A DNA stretch of 64,000 bases, from positions 372,001 through 436,000 of the forward strand of contig JABTUF010000005.1 of NCBI GenBank assembly GCA_015075645.1. Reading direction: 5' to 3'. The stretch is from Burkholderiales bacterium. GTDB taxonomy: Bacteria > Pseudomonadota > Gammaproteobacteria > Burkholderiales > Casimicrobiaceae. Shown piece by piece: positions 8,060 through 17,204 of the stretch. Each line of letters opens with the position of its first letter. The stretch's first letter is position 1. The notes beneath the pieces were generated by a model that did no database searches, was not told the DNA's origin, and was given only the letters and a program-made list of their open reading frames with translations. The translations under genes were made by a program, and so were the position numbers.

Positions 8060-8220
8060 GCGATTTCTCGTCGATGGGCGGCTACGGCTGGTACGTCGCG
8101 ATGGCCTACGGCGCGTGCGCGCTCGCGATCGTCGTCGAGGCGGTCGCGCTTCGCGCCCGGCGGCGGCGCGCGCTCGCGGAGGCGTTCCCGGAGGGCGGGA
8201 CGGCAGGGGAGCTGCGATGA
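8056..8220 (+). CDS. ccmD: Small haem exporter subunit CcmD
   Basis: A 54-residue single-pass membrane protein needed to release holo-CcmE from the CcmABC complex. It starts [19 protein letters not shown], with the helix at about residues 12-32 and a basic RARRRR stretch on the cytoplasmic side, as in CcmD. It overlaps ccmC and ccmE by four bases at each end (ATGA both times), so it is recognised mainly by position and layout. Confidence 0.93.
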   Translation: MSDFSSMGGYGWYVAMAYGACALAIVVEAVALRARRRRALAEAFPEGGTAGELR

Positions 8221-8669
8221 AGGCGCGCCATCGTCGCCTGGCATGGATCGCGGCCGGGCTCGCGGCGATCGCGGTCGCGGTCGCGCTGGTGCTGAACGCG
8301 TTCCAGTCGAACCTCGTGTTCTTCTATTCGCCGTCGCAGGTGCTCGCGAACGAGGCGCCGGTCGGCCGGCCGTTCCGCATCGGCGGCATGGTCGAGTCGG
8401 GCAGCCTGCAGCGCGAGAAGGATTCGCTGACCGTGCGCTTCGTCGTGACCGATACCGCGCAGAAGATGACCGTCGTCTACACCGGCCTCCTGCCCGACCT
8501 CTTCAAGGAAGGCAAGGGCGTCGTCGCGCAAGGGGCGATCGGATCCGACGGCGTGTTCCGCGCGACCGAGGTGCTCGCGAAGCACGATGAGAACTACATG
8601 CCGCCGGAGGCCGCCGCCGCGATCGAGCAGGCGCACAAGGGCGGCAGCATGTCATCGTCCGGCCGCTGA
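8217..8669 (+). CDS. ccmE: Haem chaperone CcmE
   Basis: Periplasmic haem chaperone that carries haem covalently from CcmC to CcmF. The 150-residue protein has an N-terminal anchor (about 8-28), an OB-fold beta-barrel domain, and the haem-binding motif HDENY near residue 123, with the His that bonds haem and the Tyr that coordinates it. The flexible tail after it ([15 protein letters not shown]) is normal. ATGA overlap with ccmD fixes the start. Confidence 0.97.
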   Translation: MKARHRRLAWIAAGLAAIAVAVALVLNAFQSNLVFFYSPSQVLANEAPVGRPFRIGGMVESGSLQREKDSLTVRFVVTDTAQKMTVVYTGLLPDLFKEGKGVVAQGAIGSDGVFRATEVLAKHDENYMPPEAAAAIEQAHKGGSMSSSGR

Positions 8670-8682
8670 CGGTGGGAGCGCG

Positions 8683-10668
8683 ATGATCCCCGAGTTCGGC
8701 CACCTCGCCCTGATCCTCGCGTTCTGCGTCGCGCTCGCGCAGGGCGTCGTCCCGCTCTGGGGCGCGGCACGACGCGACGCGGCGCTGATGGCGTTCGCGC
8801 GCCCCGCCGCGCTCGTGCAGTTCGCGCTGGTAGCCATCGCGTTCGGCTGCCTCGCGGCGAGCTTCCTCGCGTCGGATTTCTCGGTCGCGAACGTCGCGCA
8901 GAACTCGTTCTCGGCGTTGCCGCCCCGCTACAAGTTCGCGGCGACCTGGGGCTCGCACGAGGGCTCGCTGCTGCTGTGGACGCTGATGCTCGGAGGCTGG
9001 TCCGCGGCGGTCGCGCTGCGCTCGCGCAACCTGCCCGCCCCGATGCTCGCGCGCGTGCTGGGCGTGATGGGTCTGGTCGCGGTCGGCTTCCTCGCGTTCC
9101 TGCTCCTCACCTCGAACCCGTTCGAGCGCCTCGTGCCGCCCGCACCGGAAGGACGTGACCTCAATCCGCTGCTGCAGGATCCGGGGATGGTCGTGCATCC
9201 GCCGCTCCTCTACATGGGCTACGTCGGCTTCTCGGTCGCGTTCGCCTTCGCGATCGCGGCGCTCCTCGGCGGGCGCCTCGACGCGACCTGGGCGCGGTGG
9301 TCGCGACCGTGGACCACGGTCGCGTGGTGCTTCCTCACGCTCGGCATCATGCTCGGCAGCGCGTGGGCCTACTACGAGTTGGGCTGGGGCGGCTGGTGGT
9401 TCTGGGACCCGGTCGAGAACGCGTCGTTCATGCCCTGGCTCGTCGGGACCGCGCTCATCCACTCGCTCGCGGTCACCGAGAAGCGCGGCACGTTCCGCAA
9501 CTGGACCGTGCTGCTCGCGATCCTCGCGTTCTCGCTCTCGCTCATCGGCACGTTCCTCGTGCGCTCCGGCGTGCTGACCTCGGTCCACGCTTTCGCGACC
9601 GATCCGGCGCGCGGCGTGTTCGTGCTCGGCTTCCTCGTGGTCGTGATCGGCGGCTCGCTCGTGCTCTACGCGGCGCGCGCGGGGGCGGTCGGCGGCGGTG
9701 CGCCGTTCGATCCGGTGTCGCGCGAATCGATGCTGCTCGCGAACAACATCCTCCTCGTCGTGGCGATGGCGAGCGTGCTGCTGGGCACCCTCTACCCGCT
9801 CGCGCTCGACGCGCTCAACGCGGGCAAGATCTCGGTCGGCCCGCCCTACTTCGAGGCGGTGTTCGTCCCGCTGATGGCGCCGCTCGTGTTCCTGATGGGC
9901 GTCGGGCCGCTCGCCGGCTGGCGCAGCGCGAGCCTCCTCGCGCTGTGGACGCGCCTGCGCGTCGCGCTCGCCGCTTCGACCGTCGCGGCGCTGCTCCTGC
10001 CCTTCGCGATGGGCCGCTGGTCGGCGGGCGTCGCGTTCGGACTGTTCCTCGCGCTGTGGGTGGTCGCGGCGACCGCGGCACTCGTGGCAGGGCGCCTGCG
10101 CGGCTCTCCGCAGGCGACGCTCGCCGCGAAGCTCCGCGCGAACTCGGCCTCGTGGTACGGCATGCTGGCAGCGCACCTCGGCGTGGCCGTGTTCATCGTC
10201 GGCGTGACGCTGGTGAACGCCTACGAGGTCGAGCGCGACGTGCGCCTCGACCTGGGCGAGTCGGTCGAGGTCGGCGGCCATGCGTTCGCGTTCAAGGGCG
10301 TCGCTCCGCGCCCGGGCCCGAACTACCAGTCGCTGGTCGGCACGATCGAGGTCCGCCGCGCCGGCGTCCTCGTCGACACGCTCCATCCGGAGAAGCGCGT
10401 CTACGCGGCGTCCGGCCAGTCGATGACCGAGGCGGCGATCCGCACGCGCGTCACCGGCGATCTGTACGTGTCGCTCGGCGAGCCGGTGGGCGCCTCGGGC
10501 GTCGACGGTGCGTGGGGCGTACGCATCTACGTGAAGCCGTTCGTCGACTGGATCTGGGCCGGCTGCCTGCTGATGGCGCTCGGCGGCTTCCTCGCGGTGA
10601 GCGACCGTCGCTACCGGATCGCCGTCCGCGCGAAGGCCCAGGCGACCTTCGCGGCGGCGCGCGCATGA
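8683..10668 (+). CDS. ccmF: Cytochrome c haem lyase subunit CcmF
   Basis: CcmF, with CcmH and CcmI, attaches haem to apocytochrome c and reduces the haem on CcmE. The 661-residue multi-pass membrane protein starts at ATG 8683, preceded by GGGAG. It has the WWD motif WGGWWFWDPVENASFMPW near residue 235 and the conserved WGSHEGSLLLW near 89. The histidines that hold the membrane haem are in expected places (HPPLLYMGY, ALIHSLAVTEKRG, VHAFATDP). The large periplasmic domain is at the C-terminus. Confidence 0.97.
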   Translation: MIPEFGHLALILAFCVALAQGVVPLWGAARRDAALMAFARPAALVQFALVAIAFGCLAASFLASDFSVANVAQNSFSALPPRYKFAATWGSHEGSLLLWTLMLGGWSAAVALRSRNLPAPMLARVLGVMGLVAVGFLAFLLLTSNPFERLVPPAPEGRDLNPLLQDPGMVVHPPLLYMGYVGFSVAFAFAIAALLGGRLDATWARWSRPWTTVAWCFLTLGIMLGSAWAYYELGWGGWWFWDPVENASFMPWLVGTALIHSLAVTEKRGTFRNWTVLLAILAFSLSLIGTFLVRSGVLTSVHAFATDPARGVFVLGFLVVVIGGSLVLYAARAGAVGGGAPFDPVSRESMLLANNILLVVAMASVLLGTLYPLALDALNAGKISVGPPYFEAVFVPLMAPLVFLMGVGPLAGWRSASLLALWTRLRVALAASTVAALLLPFAMGRWSAGVAFGLFLALWVVAATAALVAGRLRGSPQATLAAKLRANSASWYGMLAAHLGVAVFIVGVTLVNAYEVERDVRLDLGESVEVGGHAFAFKGVAPRPGPNYQSLVGTIEVRRAGVLVDTLHPEKRVYAASGQSMTEAAIRTRVTGDLYVSLGEPVGASGVDGAWGVRIYVKPFVDWIWAGCLLMALGGFLAVSDRRYRIAVRAKAQATFAAARA

Positions 10669-10681
10669 GGAGACGCCGTCG

Positions 10682-11212
10682 ATGAAGTGGCGCTTCGCGG
10701 TCCCGCTCGCGATCTTCGCCGCGATCGTCGCGTTCCTGTTCGTCGGCCTGTTCCGCGATCCGCGCGAGGTGCCCTCGCCGTTGGTCGGGAAGCCCGCGCC
10801 GGCGTTCGCGCTCGCCGACCTGCACGACCCCTCGCGCAGGATCGCGACCGCCGACTTCCGCGGCCAGGTGTGGCTCCTGAACGTCTGGGCCTCGTGGTGC
10901 GTCTCCTGCCGCGTCGAGCACCCGCTGCTCGTCGAACTCGCGAACTCCAAGGCGGTGCCGATCGTCGGATTGAACTACAAGGACAAGACCGACGAGGGCC
11001 TCGCCTGGCTCGCGCGACACGGTGATCCGTACACGCTGTCGGTCGTCGACGCCGACGGCCGCGTGGGCATCGACTGGGGCGTCTACGGCGTGCCCGAGAC
11101 CTTCGTCGTCGACAAGGCGGGCGTGATCCGCCACAAGCACATCGGGCCGGTCACCTCCGAGGCGCTGCAGCAGACCATCCTGCCGCTCGTGCGCAAGCTG
11201 CAGCAATCGTGA
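10682..11212 (+). CDS. ccmG: Thiol:disulfide interchange protein CcmG/DsbE
   Basis: Membrane-tethered periplasmic thioredoxin that keeps the apocytochrome CXXCH cysteines reduced before haem ligation. The 176-residue protein has an N-terminal helix (about 5-24), a thioredoxin fold with active site WCVSC in NVWASWCVSCRVEHP, the acidic GLNYKDK segment and the cis-proline loop YGVPETFVVD. Its last bases overlap the GTG start of ccmH (GTGA). Confidence 0.97.
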   Translation: MKWRFAVPLAIFAAIVAFLFVGLFRDPREVPSPLVGKPAPAFALADLHDPSRRIATADFRGQVWLLNVWASWCVSCRVEHPLLVELANSKAVPIVGLNYKDKTDEGLAWLARHGDPYTLSVVDADGRVGIDWGVYGVPETFVVDKAGVIRHKHIGPVTSEALQQTILPLVRKLQQS

Positions 11213-11673
11213 CCACCTCCGGTCTCGTCCGCTTCGTGTTGCCGCTCGCGTTCGCGTGCGCCGCGTCCGTGGCGGCGCAGACGGGCGACGCCGCGCTCGA
11301 CGCGCGGCTGAAGCACCTCGAGACCGAACTGCGCTGCCTCGTCTGCCAGAACCAGACGCTCGCCGAGTCGAATGCTCCGCTCGCGGAGGATCTGCGGCGC
11401 GAAGTGCGCGAACTCGCGACCTCGGGCCGCTCGGACGACGAGATCCGCGCGTTCCTCGTCGCGCGCTACGGCGACTTCGTGCTCTACCAGCCCCCGGTCA
11501 AGCCGGCGACCTGGCTCCTGTGGTTCGGCCCGTTCCTGCTCCTCGCGGGCGGCGGGGCGGCGTGGTTCCTGATCGTGCGCAGGCGTCGCGCTGCCGCCAG
11601 CGCGGAGGCCCCTCTGTCGCAGGACGCGGCTGACCGCGCGCGGGCGCTGCTCGACGACGCGCCGCGCACCTGA
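11209..11673 (+). CDS. ccmH: Cytochrome c maturation protein CcmH
   Basis: CcmH carries the LRCxxC thiols that form a mixed disulfide with apocytochrome c in the ligation complex. The 154-residue protein begins at GTG 11209 inside the ccmG stop. It has a signal peptide (to about AAQ, residue 24), the motif LRCLVCQNQTLAESN and a C-terminal membrane helix (about 100-122). In E. coli CcmH is fused to CcmI; here it stands alone, matching the separate ccmI at the left end. It is the last gene of the plus-strand run. Confidence 0.97.
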   Translation: MTTSGLVRFVLPLAFACAASVAAQTGDAALDARLKHLETELRCLVCQNQTLAESNAPLAEDLRREVRELATSGRSDDEIRAFLVARYGDFVLYQPPVKPATWLLWFGPFLLLAGGGAAWFLIVRRRRAAASAEAPLSQDAADRARALLDDAPRT

Positions 11674-11674
11674 C

Positions 11675-11691
11675 GCGACGGAACGCGTCGC
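11675..11691. terminator. Small hairpin between convergent ccmH and DUF2007 genes
   Basis: GCGACG (11675-11680) pairs with CGTCGC (11686-11691) around a five-base loop in the 19-bp convergent gap. There is no U-run, so termination activity is doubtful. Confidence 0.3.
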
Positions 11692-11692
11692 A

Positions 11693-11995
11693 TCACAGCG
11701 ACCGGCCGCATTTCCAGCAGAAGTCGAAGGTCGCCGGATTGTCCTCGCCGCAGTGCGCGCAGCGCAGGCTGCCCGCGCGGGCGCGCTCCGCGTCGAACGC
11801 CGCGAGCACGTCCTTCGCGCGCGCGTAGTCCTCGTCGTCGACCCACACCTGCGGCCCGGCGACGTCGGGCGGGACGTCGCCCACGATCGACGACATGTGC
11901 TGGTTGAAGACGTGCGCCTCGATGTCCGCGTGCAGCAGCCGGTCGCGCAGGAGCCACGCATCGACCCGGCTGTGGGCGCTGTAGAGCCGCTTCAC
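11693..11995 (-). CDS. DUF2007 protein with C-terminal zinc ribbon
   Basis: A 100-residue protein that starts at GTG 11995, which overlaps the hutG stop (GTGA). The N-terminal two thirds (LYSAHSRVDAWLLRDRLLHA...VFNQ) match the DUF2007 'putative signal transducing protein' fold. The last 20 or so residues carry CAHCG...CWKCG, a four-Cys zinc ribbon. The close coupling to hutG implies co-expression with the hut genes, but no role in histidine breakdown is established. Function unknown. Confidence 0.8.
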   Translation of the reverse strand: MKRLYSAHSRVDAWLLRDRLLHADIEAHVFNQHMSSIVGDVPPDVAGPQVWVDDEDYARAKDVLAAFDAERARAGSLRCAHCGEDNPATFDFCWKCGRSL

Positions 11996-12789
11996 GTCCG
12001 CGCCGGCCTCCAGTCCGCGAGCGCCGCGACCAATCGCCGCAGAAGGGCCTGCAGCGTCGACGCGCGCGAAGGATCGAAGCGGTACGGCGGCGCCTCGTCC
12101 ATGTAGGCTGCCTGCGCCATCTCGAGTTGCAGCGCGTGCACGCCCTCGCGCGGGCGTCCGTAGCGGCGCGTGACGAAGCCGCCCTTGAAGCGCCCGTTCA
12201 CGACCGAGCTGAAGCCGCGCTCGCCGGCGAGGAGTCCGGCCGCGAGCGCCTGGACCGAGGGATCGGCGCTCGCGCCGTCGGCGGTCCCGAGGTTGAGGTC
12301 GGGGAGGCGGCCCGAGAAGAAGCGCGGCACCTCCGCCCGGATCGAGTGGCCATCGAGCAGCACCGCATGACCGTGGATCGCGCGCACGCGGTCGATCTCC
12401 GCGTGCAGGGCCTCGTGGTACGGCGTGAAGTAGCCTTCGATGCGGGCGGCGACCTCGGCGGCGTCGGGCACCTCGCCATCGCGCCAGATCGGGGCGTTGG
12501 CGAAGGTGCGCGTCGGCACGAGTTCCGTGTTGTCCGCGCCCGCATAGAGCGCGACGCCGCCCGGGTCGCGGTTGAGGTCGACGACGTAGCGCGAGTGCGT
12601 CGCCACGAGCAGAGTCGCGCCGGTCTCGCGCGCGAACGCGTAGAGCTTCTCGACGTGCCAGTCGGTGTCGGGCAGCGTTCGCGCCTCCGCCGTCATGCGC
12701 GCTGCGATCGCGTCGGGCACGTCGGTGCCCGCGTGCGGCACGTCGATCACGAGCGGCGATTCGCCGCGCGCGAGCCGCCACAGACTCAC
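11992..12789 (-). CDS. hutG: N-formylglutamate deformylase HutG
   Basis: Hydrolyses N-formylglutamate to glutamate and formate, the last step of the HutF branch of histidine breakdown. The 265-residue protein starts at GTG 12789, overlapping the hutI stop (GTGA). Family marks are the [16 protein letters not shown]-terminus, the metal-site segments NRDPGG and DGHSI, and [11 protein letters not shown] near the end. It belongs to the N-formylglutamate amidohydrolase family, and its place beside hutF and hutI supports the specific role. Confidence 0.93.
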   Translation of the reverse strand: MSLWRLARGESPLVIDVPHAGTDVPDAIAARMTAEARTLPDTDWHVEKLYAFARETGATLLVATHSRYVVDLNRDPGGVALYAGADNTELVPTRTFANAPIWRDGEVPDAAEVAARIEGYFTPYHEALHAEIDRVRAIHGHAVLLDGHSIRAEVPRFFSGRLPDLNLGTADGASADPSVQALAAGLLAGERGFSSVVNGRFKGGFVTRRYGRPREGVHALQLEMAQAAYMDEAPPYRFDPSRASTLQALLRRLVAALADWRPART

Positions 12790-14015
12790 GATACCCCCGC
12801 GAAGTGCGGCACGCCCGCACGAAGCGTCCCGACGCAGGGATTGCCGCCGAAGCGCCAGGCGAGTTCGGCCGGCTCGCCCACCGCGTACACCGCGACGTCG
12901 GCGCGCATGCCGACCCGCAGCCGTCCGCGGTCGGCGAGCCCGAGCGCGCGCGCGGCGACGTGCGTCATGCCGCGCATCGCCTCGAGCGGCGTCAGGCGGA
13001 ACAGCGTGCAGGCCATGTTCAGCATCAGCAGCGGCGAGGTCGTGGGCGAGGTGCCCGGGTTGCAGTCGGTCGCGACCGCCATCGGCACGCCCGCGCTCCG
13101 CAGCGCGTCGATCGGCGGCAGCCGCGTCTCCCTCAACGCATAGTACGCCCCGGGCAGCAGCACCGCGACGGTGCCGGAGGCGGCCATCGCCGCGATGCCG
13201 CGCGGCGAGAGCCATTCGAGGTGGTCGGCCGACAGCGCGCGAAACTCCGCCGCGAGCGCCGCGCCGTCCTGGTCGGAGAGCTGTTCGGCGTGGAGCTTGA
13301 CCGGCAATCCCGCCGCGCGGGCCGCGACGAAGACACGCCGCGTCTGGTCGCGCGTGAAGCCGATCCGTTCGCAGAACGCATCGACCGCGTCGGCGAGTCC
13401 GGAGCGCGCCGCCGCAGGCACGATGTCCGCGCACACGACATCGATCCACGCATCGGCGCGCCCCGCGAACTCCGGCGGAACGGCGTGCGCGGCGAGGAGC
13501 GTCGTGCGCACGTCGACACCGAGTTCGGCGGAGAGCCTCCGCGCGACCTCGAGCTGCTTCAGCTCCGCGTCGCGTTCGAGGCCGTAGCCGGACTTGATCT
13601 CGACGGTGGTGGCGCCCTCGGCGGCGAGGGCCACGAGGCGTGGCCGGCTCGCGTCGGCGAGTTCGCCCGCTCCCGCCGCGCGTGTCGCGCGCACCGTCGA
13701 CAGGATGCCGCCCCCCGAACGGGCGATCTCCTCGTAGGTCGCGCCGGCGAGGCGTCGCTCGAACTCGCCCGCGCGATTGCCGGCGTAGACGAGGTGGGTG
13801 TGGCAATCGACGAGTCCGGGTATCGCCCACGCGCCGTCGAACGCGAGGCGCCGCGCCGCCGGAAGGTTCGGAAGGTCGACCCGCGGCCCGAGCCAGGCGA
13901 TCGTGTCGCCGACGACGCCGATCGCGGCGTCGCGCACGATGCCCCAGCCCTCGCCGTCGAGCGTCGCGAGATGCACGCCGGACAGCACGACATCGAAACG
14001 GGACGGCGCGTTCAT
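12786..14015 (-). CDS. hutI: Imidazolonepropionase HutI
   Basis: Opens the imidazolone ring of 4-imidazolone-5-propionate to give N-formimidoylglutamate. A 409-residue amidohydrolase: metal-binding HTH in [12 protein letters not shown] near residue 65, substrate-loop segment EIKSGYGL, then [15 protein letters not shown] and the metal Asp in ATDCNPGT. I chose ATG 14015 because it overlaps the hutF stop (ATGA) and matches the family's usual length; an in-frame ATG further upstream would run into hutF. Confidence 0.96.
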   Translation of the reverse strand: MNAPSRFDVVLSGVHLATLDGEGWGIVRDAAIGVVGDTIAWLGPRVDLPNLPAARRLAFDGAWAIPGLVDCHTHLVYAGNRAGEFERRLAGATYEEIARSGGGILSTVRATRAAGAGELADASRPRLVALAAEGATTVEIKSGYGLERDAELKQLEVARRLSAELGVDVRTTLLAAHAVPPEFAGRADAWIDVVCADIVPAAARSGLADAVDAFCERIGFTRDQTRRVFVAARAAGLPVKLHAEQLSDQDGAALAAEFRALSADHLEWLSPRGIAAMAASGTVAVLLPGAYYALRETRLPPIDALRSAGVPMAVATDCNPGTSPTTSPLLMLNMACTLFRLTPLEAMRGMTHVAARALGLADRGRLRVGMRADVAVYAVGEPAELAWRFGGNPCVGTLRAGVPHFAGVS

Positions 14016-15385
14016 GCCGCCGCATCCGGGAAACGCCCCATCGCCGCGCGAAACCGCGACCACACGGCCTCCTCATCGCGATGGCGGCCGTCGCGCACGA
14101 TCCAGGAGCCGCTCGCCATCGTGTGGCGCACCGGCGCGCGGCAGGGCCCGAAGATCGCCGCATCGAGGATCGTGTCCCCGTGCCCGGCGAGCGCGGGTTC
14201 CTCCGCGTCGAGCACGACGAGGTCGGCCATCGCGCCCGGCTCGATGGCGCCGGTGCGCCGCCCGCACGCCTGCGCGCCGCCACGCGCCGCCGCGAGCCAC
14301 ATCGACGCACCGACCGAGTCTCCCGCGCCATGGCGCATCAGGTTGCGGCGGCGCCACGCGAGGCGCTGCGAATACTCGAACTGCCGCAGTTCGGCGAACG
14401 GATCGACGATCGTGTTCGAGTCGCTTCCGACGCCCCATCGGCCGTGGGCAGCGGCGAAGGCGACGCCCGGAAACGTGCCGTCGCCCAGGTCCGCCTCGGT
14501 CGTCGGGGCGAGTCCGGCGACCGCTCCGCTCGACGCGAGCGAGGTGGTCTCGGCATCGACCATGTGCGTCGCGTGCACGAGGCACCAGCGCTCGTCCACC
14601 GCGCAATGGTCGAGCAGCCACGCGACCGGACGCTGCCCCGACCACGCGAGGCAGTCGTCCACCTCGGCGGTCTGTTCGGCGACGTGGATGTGCACCGGCG
14701 AACGGAGCGGGGCCGCCGCGACCGCGCGGCCGAGTTGGTCCGGCGCGACCGCGCGCAGGCTGTGCGGCGCGACGCCCAGGACCGCACCGCGCGCTTGCGC
14801 GAGCGGCACCAGCGCATCGACGAGCGCGGCGTACTCGTCGACCGACATCACGAACCGCCGCTGTGCCGACGACGGCGGCGCCGCGCCGAATCCGCCGTGC
14901 GCGTAGTACACCGGCAGGAGCGTCAGCGGCGTCCCGGCGGTGAGCGCCGCCGCGAGCGCGCGCCGCGACATCTCGGCGCGATCCGCGTAGGGCCGCCCTT
15001 TCGCGTCGTGGTGCACGTAGTGGAACTCGGCGACCGCGCCGTAGCCCGCTTTCGCCATCTCGACGTAGACCTGGGCGGCGATCGCCTCGAAACGGTCCGG
15101 GTCGAGGTGGTCGAGGAACGCGTAGAGCGCGCGCCGCCAGGTCCAGAAACTGTCGTCGCCGTCCGTGTTCGATCGCCCGGTGAGGCCGGCCACGCCGCGC
15201 TGGAACGCGTGAGAGTGCAGGTTCGGCATCGCCGGCACGAGCGGCCCGCCGGCGTCCTCCGCGCCGTCGCGCGCGGCGCCGGATCGAACCTCGACGATCG
15301 CCCCGTCGGCACCGATGACGACGGTCACGTCGCGCGCCCAGCCTTGCGGCAGCAGCGCGCGATCGGCATGAATCCGCCGTGTCAT
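14012..15385 (-). CDS. hutF: Formimidoylglutamate deiminase HutF
   Basis: Deaminates N-formimidoylglutamate to N-formylglutamate and ammonia, feeding HutG. A 457-residue amidohydrolase with [11 protein letters not shown] (metal HxH), [21 protein letters not shown] and the metal Asp in [11 protein letters not shown], the pattern of the HutF/TRZ-ATZ group. It starts 7 bp after hutD. The presence of HutF rather than only HutG/HutE-type hydrolysis shows that the five-step route is used. Confidence 0.95.
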   Translation of the reverse strand: MTRRIHADRALLPQGWARDVTVVIGADGAIVEVRSGAARDGAEDAGGPLVPAMPNLHSHAFQRGVAGLTGRSNTDGDDSFWTWRRALYAFLDHLDPDRFEAIAAQVYVEMAKAGYGAVAEFHYVHHDAKGRPYADRAEMSRRALAAALTAGTPLTLLPVYYAHGGFGAAPPSSAQRRFVMSVDEYAALVDALVPLAQARGAVLGVAPHSLRAVAPDQLGRAVAAAPLRSPVHIHVAEQTAEVDDCLAWSGQRPVAWLLDHCAVDERWCLVHATHMVDAETTSLASSGAVAGLAPTTEADLGDGTFPGVAFAAAHGRWGVGSDSNTIVDPFAELRQFEYSQRLAWRRRNLMRHGAGDSVGASMWLAAARGGAQACGRRTGAIEPGAMADLVVLDAEEPALAGHGDTILDAAIFGPCRAPVRHTMASGSWIVRDGRHRDEEAVWSRFRAAMGRFPDAAA

Positions 15386-15392
15386 GTCACCT

Positions 15393-15986
15393 TCACGCTG
15401 CAGACGCGAGCGACGCGACGATCGCCACGGCGCCGCGCTCGAGCGGATTCACGTGCAATGCCGCCTCGGGATCGCGAGCGTCGACGACGAAGGCGCACCC
15501 TTCGGCGAGGGGCACCGGCGCCCGGCCCGCGAGCAGGCACTCGCTCTTTCCGCGCACCGAGTAGCAGACGCATGAACGCCATGCCCCCGCGATGGCGCTC
15601 GCGCCCCCCGCCACCACGACCTCGCCGCGCGCCTCGCCACGGCGAACCATCAGGTTGAACGCGCGGGCGGATCCGCCGACCAGCCGGCAGGAGGAGGGAC
15701 GATCGCCGGAGAACCGATACGGATCGTGCAGCGCGGTCAGCGTGACTTCAGCGCCATCGTGGACCAGGACGACGCCGTCGCCGTCGAGCAGCACGAAGGT
15801 CCGGTCGATCCCCGGCCAGGCCGAGAACACGCTGTCCCGGTCGAGGTTCGCGATCGACACGCGCCCGGCGAACGCATCGCCACCGGCGTCCGCCGGCCAG
15901 GTGACGATCTCGGCCGTGGTGCCACCGCCGTTGCGCCAGGGCACGCGCCGGAAGTCGTGCGGGGAAAGCAGGCGGAAGCTCGTCAT
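15393..15986 (-). CDS. hutD: HutD family protein
   Basis: A 197-residue cupin-like protein of the HutD family, widely linked to hut operons and proposed to limit pathway flux. Recognised from LLSPHDFRRVPWRNGGGTTA at the N-terminus, FSAWPGIDRTFVLLDGDG and FNLMVRRG. First gene of the minus-strand hut set; a TACAAT -10-like hexamer lies 45 bp upstream. hutH, hutU and a hutC-type repressor are not in the window. Confidence 0.92.
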   Translation of the reverse strand: MTSFRLLSPHDFRRVPWRNGGGTTAEIVTWPADAGGDAFAGRVSIANLDRDSVFSAWPGIDRTFVLLDGDGVVLVHDGAEVTLTALHDPYRFSGDRPSSCRLVGGSARAFNLMVRRGEARGEVVVAGGASAIAGAWRSCVCYSVRGKSECLLAGRAPVPLAEGCAFVVDARDPEAALHVNPLERGAVAIVASLASAA

Positions 15987-16030
15987 CGTGGACCCGGCCG
16001 GGCGCTGCTGCCGGGCGCGCGGGACGGCGC

Positions 16031-16036
16031 ATTGTA
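16031..16036 (-). promoter_or_regulatory. -10-like hexamer upstream of hutD
   Basis: TACAAT on the minus strand, 45 bp before the hutD ATG. No good -35 lies 16-18 bp upstream, so an activated or weak promoter is possible. Confidence 0.35.
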
Positions 16037-16064
16037 TGCCATCGCGACGAGCGACCTTCGTCCG

Positions 16065-16093
16065 TTGACAGCCGCGAAGCGCCTCGCCAAGAT
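16065..16093 (+). promoter_or_regulatory. Candidate promoter of the ABC importer operon
   Basis: A perfect -35 (TTGACA, 16065-16070), 17 bp, then CAAGAT (16088-16093), a weak -10. It lies 34 bp before the binding-protein start and is divergent from hutD. Confidence 0.5.
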
Positions 16094-16127
16094 GCTCGTT
16101 TCCCCGCCTGCCCCGGAGCCTTCCGCC

Positions 16128-17072
16128 ATGCGCCGCCTCGCCGTCACGCTCACCGTCCTGGCCTTCGCCGCCGCCCAGCCCGTGTCCGCGCAGGACACCA
16201 AGGTGGCGATCGGACTGTCCGGCTGGACCGGATTCGCGCCCCTCACGCTCGCCAGGGAAGCCGGACTCTTCAAGAAGCACGGGCTCGACGTCTCGCTGAA
16301 GAAGATCCCGCAGAAGGACCGTCATCTCGCGATCGCGTCCGGCGACATCCAGTGCGCCGCGACGACGGTCGAGACCTGGATCGTGTGGAACGCCAACGGC
16401 GTGCCGACCACGCAGATCTTCCAGATGGACAAGAGCTACGGCGCCGACGGCATGGCGGTGCGCAACAACGTCCAGAAGATCGCCGAACTCAAGGGCAAGA
16501 CCGTCGCGGCGTCGGCGCCCGGCACCGCGCCGTACTTCACGCTCGCCTGGTTCCTCAAGAAGAACGGGCTGTCGGTGAAGGACGTGACGGTGGTCAACCT
16601 GGAACCCGGCCCCGCCGCACAGGCGTTCGTCGCCGGCCAGAACGACGCGGCGATGACCTACGAGCCGTACCTCTCGACCGTCCGGTCCAACCCGCAGGCC
16701 GGCAGGATCATCGCGACGACGCTCGACTACCCGATGATCATGGACACCTTCGGCTGCACGCCGAAGTTCCTCGCGGAGAACCCGAAAGCGGCGCGCGCGC
16801 TCGCGGACGGCTACTTCGACGCCGTCGAGATGATCCGGAACGACCCGAAGCGCAGCTTCGAGATCATGGGCGCGGACGTGAAGCAGTCCGGCGAGCAGTT
16901 CGAGGCGTCGCAGAAGTACCTGCGCTGGCAGGACCGCGCGGCGAACAAGGCGTTCTTCGCCGGTCCCCACCAGCAGTTCTCGAAGGAGGCCGCCGACCTC
17001 CTGCTCGAGATCGGCATCATCAAGGCGATCCCCGATCTCTCGAAGCTCGCCGACACCCGGTTCATCCAGTAG
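16128..17072 (+). CDS. ABC transporter substrate-binding protein (NMT1/SsuA-like)
   Basis: A 314-residue periplasmic binding protein. Start ATG 16128 follows GGAG by nine bases; the signal peptide ends at PVSAQ (residue 22). The fold is of the NMT1/THI5-like, nitrate/sulfonate/taurine group: LSGWTGFAPLTLAREAGLFK, then a hinge region with AASAPGTAPYF and MTYEPYLS. It forms an importer with the permease and ATPase downstream. The substrate cannot be told from sequence; candidates are sulfonates, pyrimidine-type compounds or, from the divergent hut genes, an imidazole compound. Confidence 0.9.
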   Translation: MRRLAVTLTVLAFAAAQPVSAQDTKVAIGLSGWTGFAPLTLAREAGLFKKHGLDVSLKKIPQKDRHLAIASGDIQCAATTVETWIVWNANGVPTTQIFQMDKSYGADGMAVRNNVQKIAELKGKTVAASAPGTAPYFTLAWFLKKNGLSVKDVTVVNLEPGPAAQAFVAGQNDAAMTYEPYLSTVRSNPQAGRIIATTLDYPMIMDTFGCTPKFLAENPKAARALADGYFDAVEMIRNDPKRSFEIMGADVKQSGEQFEASQKYLRWQDRAANKAFFAGPHQQFSKEAADLLLEIGIIKAIPDLSKLADTRFIQ

Positions 17073-17193
17073 GTCGGCCTTCAGGCCGACATTCGTGTCC
17101 CGCCGCCGTCGGGCTGAAGCCCGACCCACCCCATCCCGTGGGTCGGCCTTCAGGCCGACGTTCGAGGCCCCGCGCTATCGGGCGGACGCCCGC
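17073..17193. repeat. Cluster of REP-like palindromes between importer genes
   Basis: Three 18-bp palindromes: GTCGGCCT-TC-AGGCCGAC at 17073-17090 and 17143-17160, and GTCGGGCT-GA-AGCCCGAC at 17109-17126. A shorter CGGGCG-GA-CGCCCG lies at 17180-17193. They begin one base after the binding-protein stop, where they could protect the 5' message and let the binding protein be made in excess over the permease. Confidence 0.85.
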
Positions 17194-17204
17194 GCCACGG
17201 CGTC

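Noticed and set aside
16091..16127. Earlier in-frame ATG for the importer binding protein
   Set aside because: It would put 12 extra residues before a normal signal peptide, overlaps the -10 region and lacks a ribosome site.
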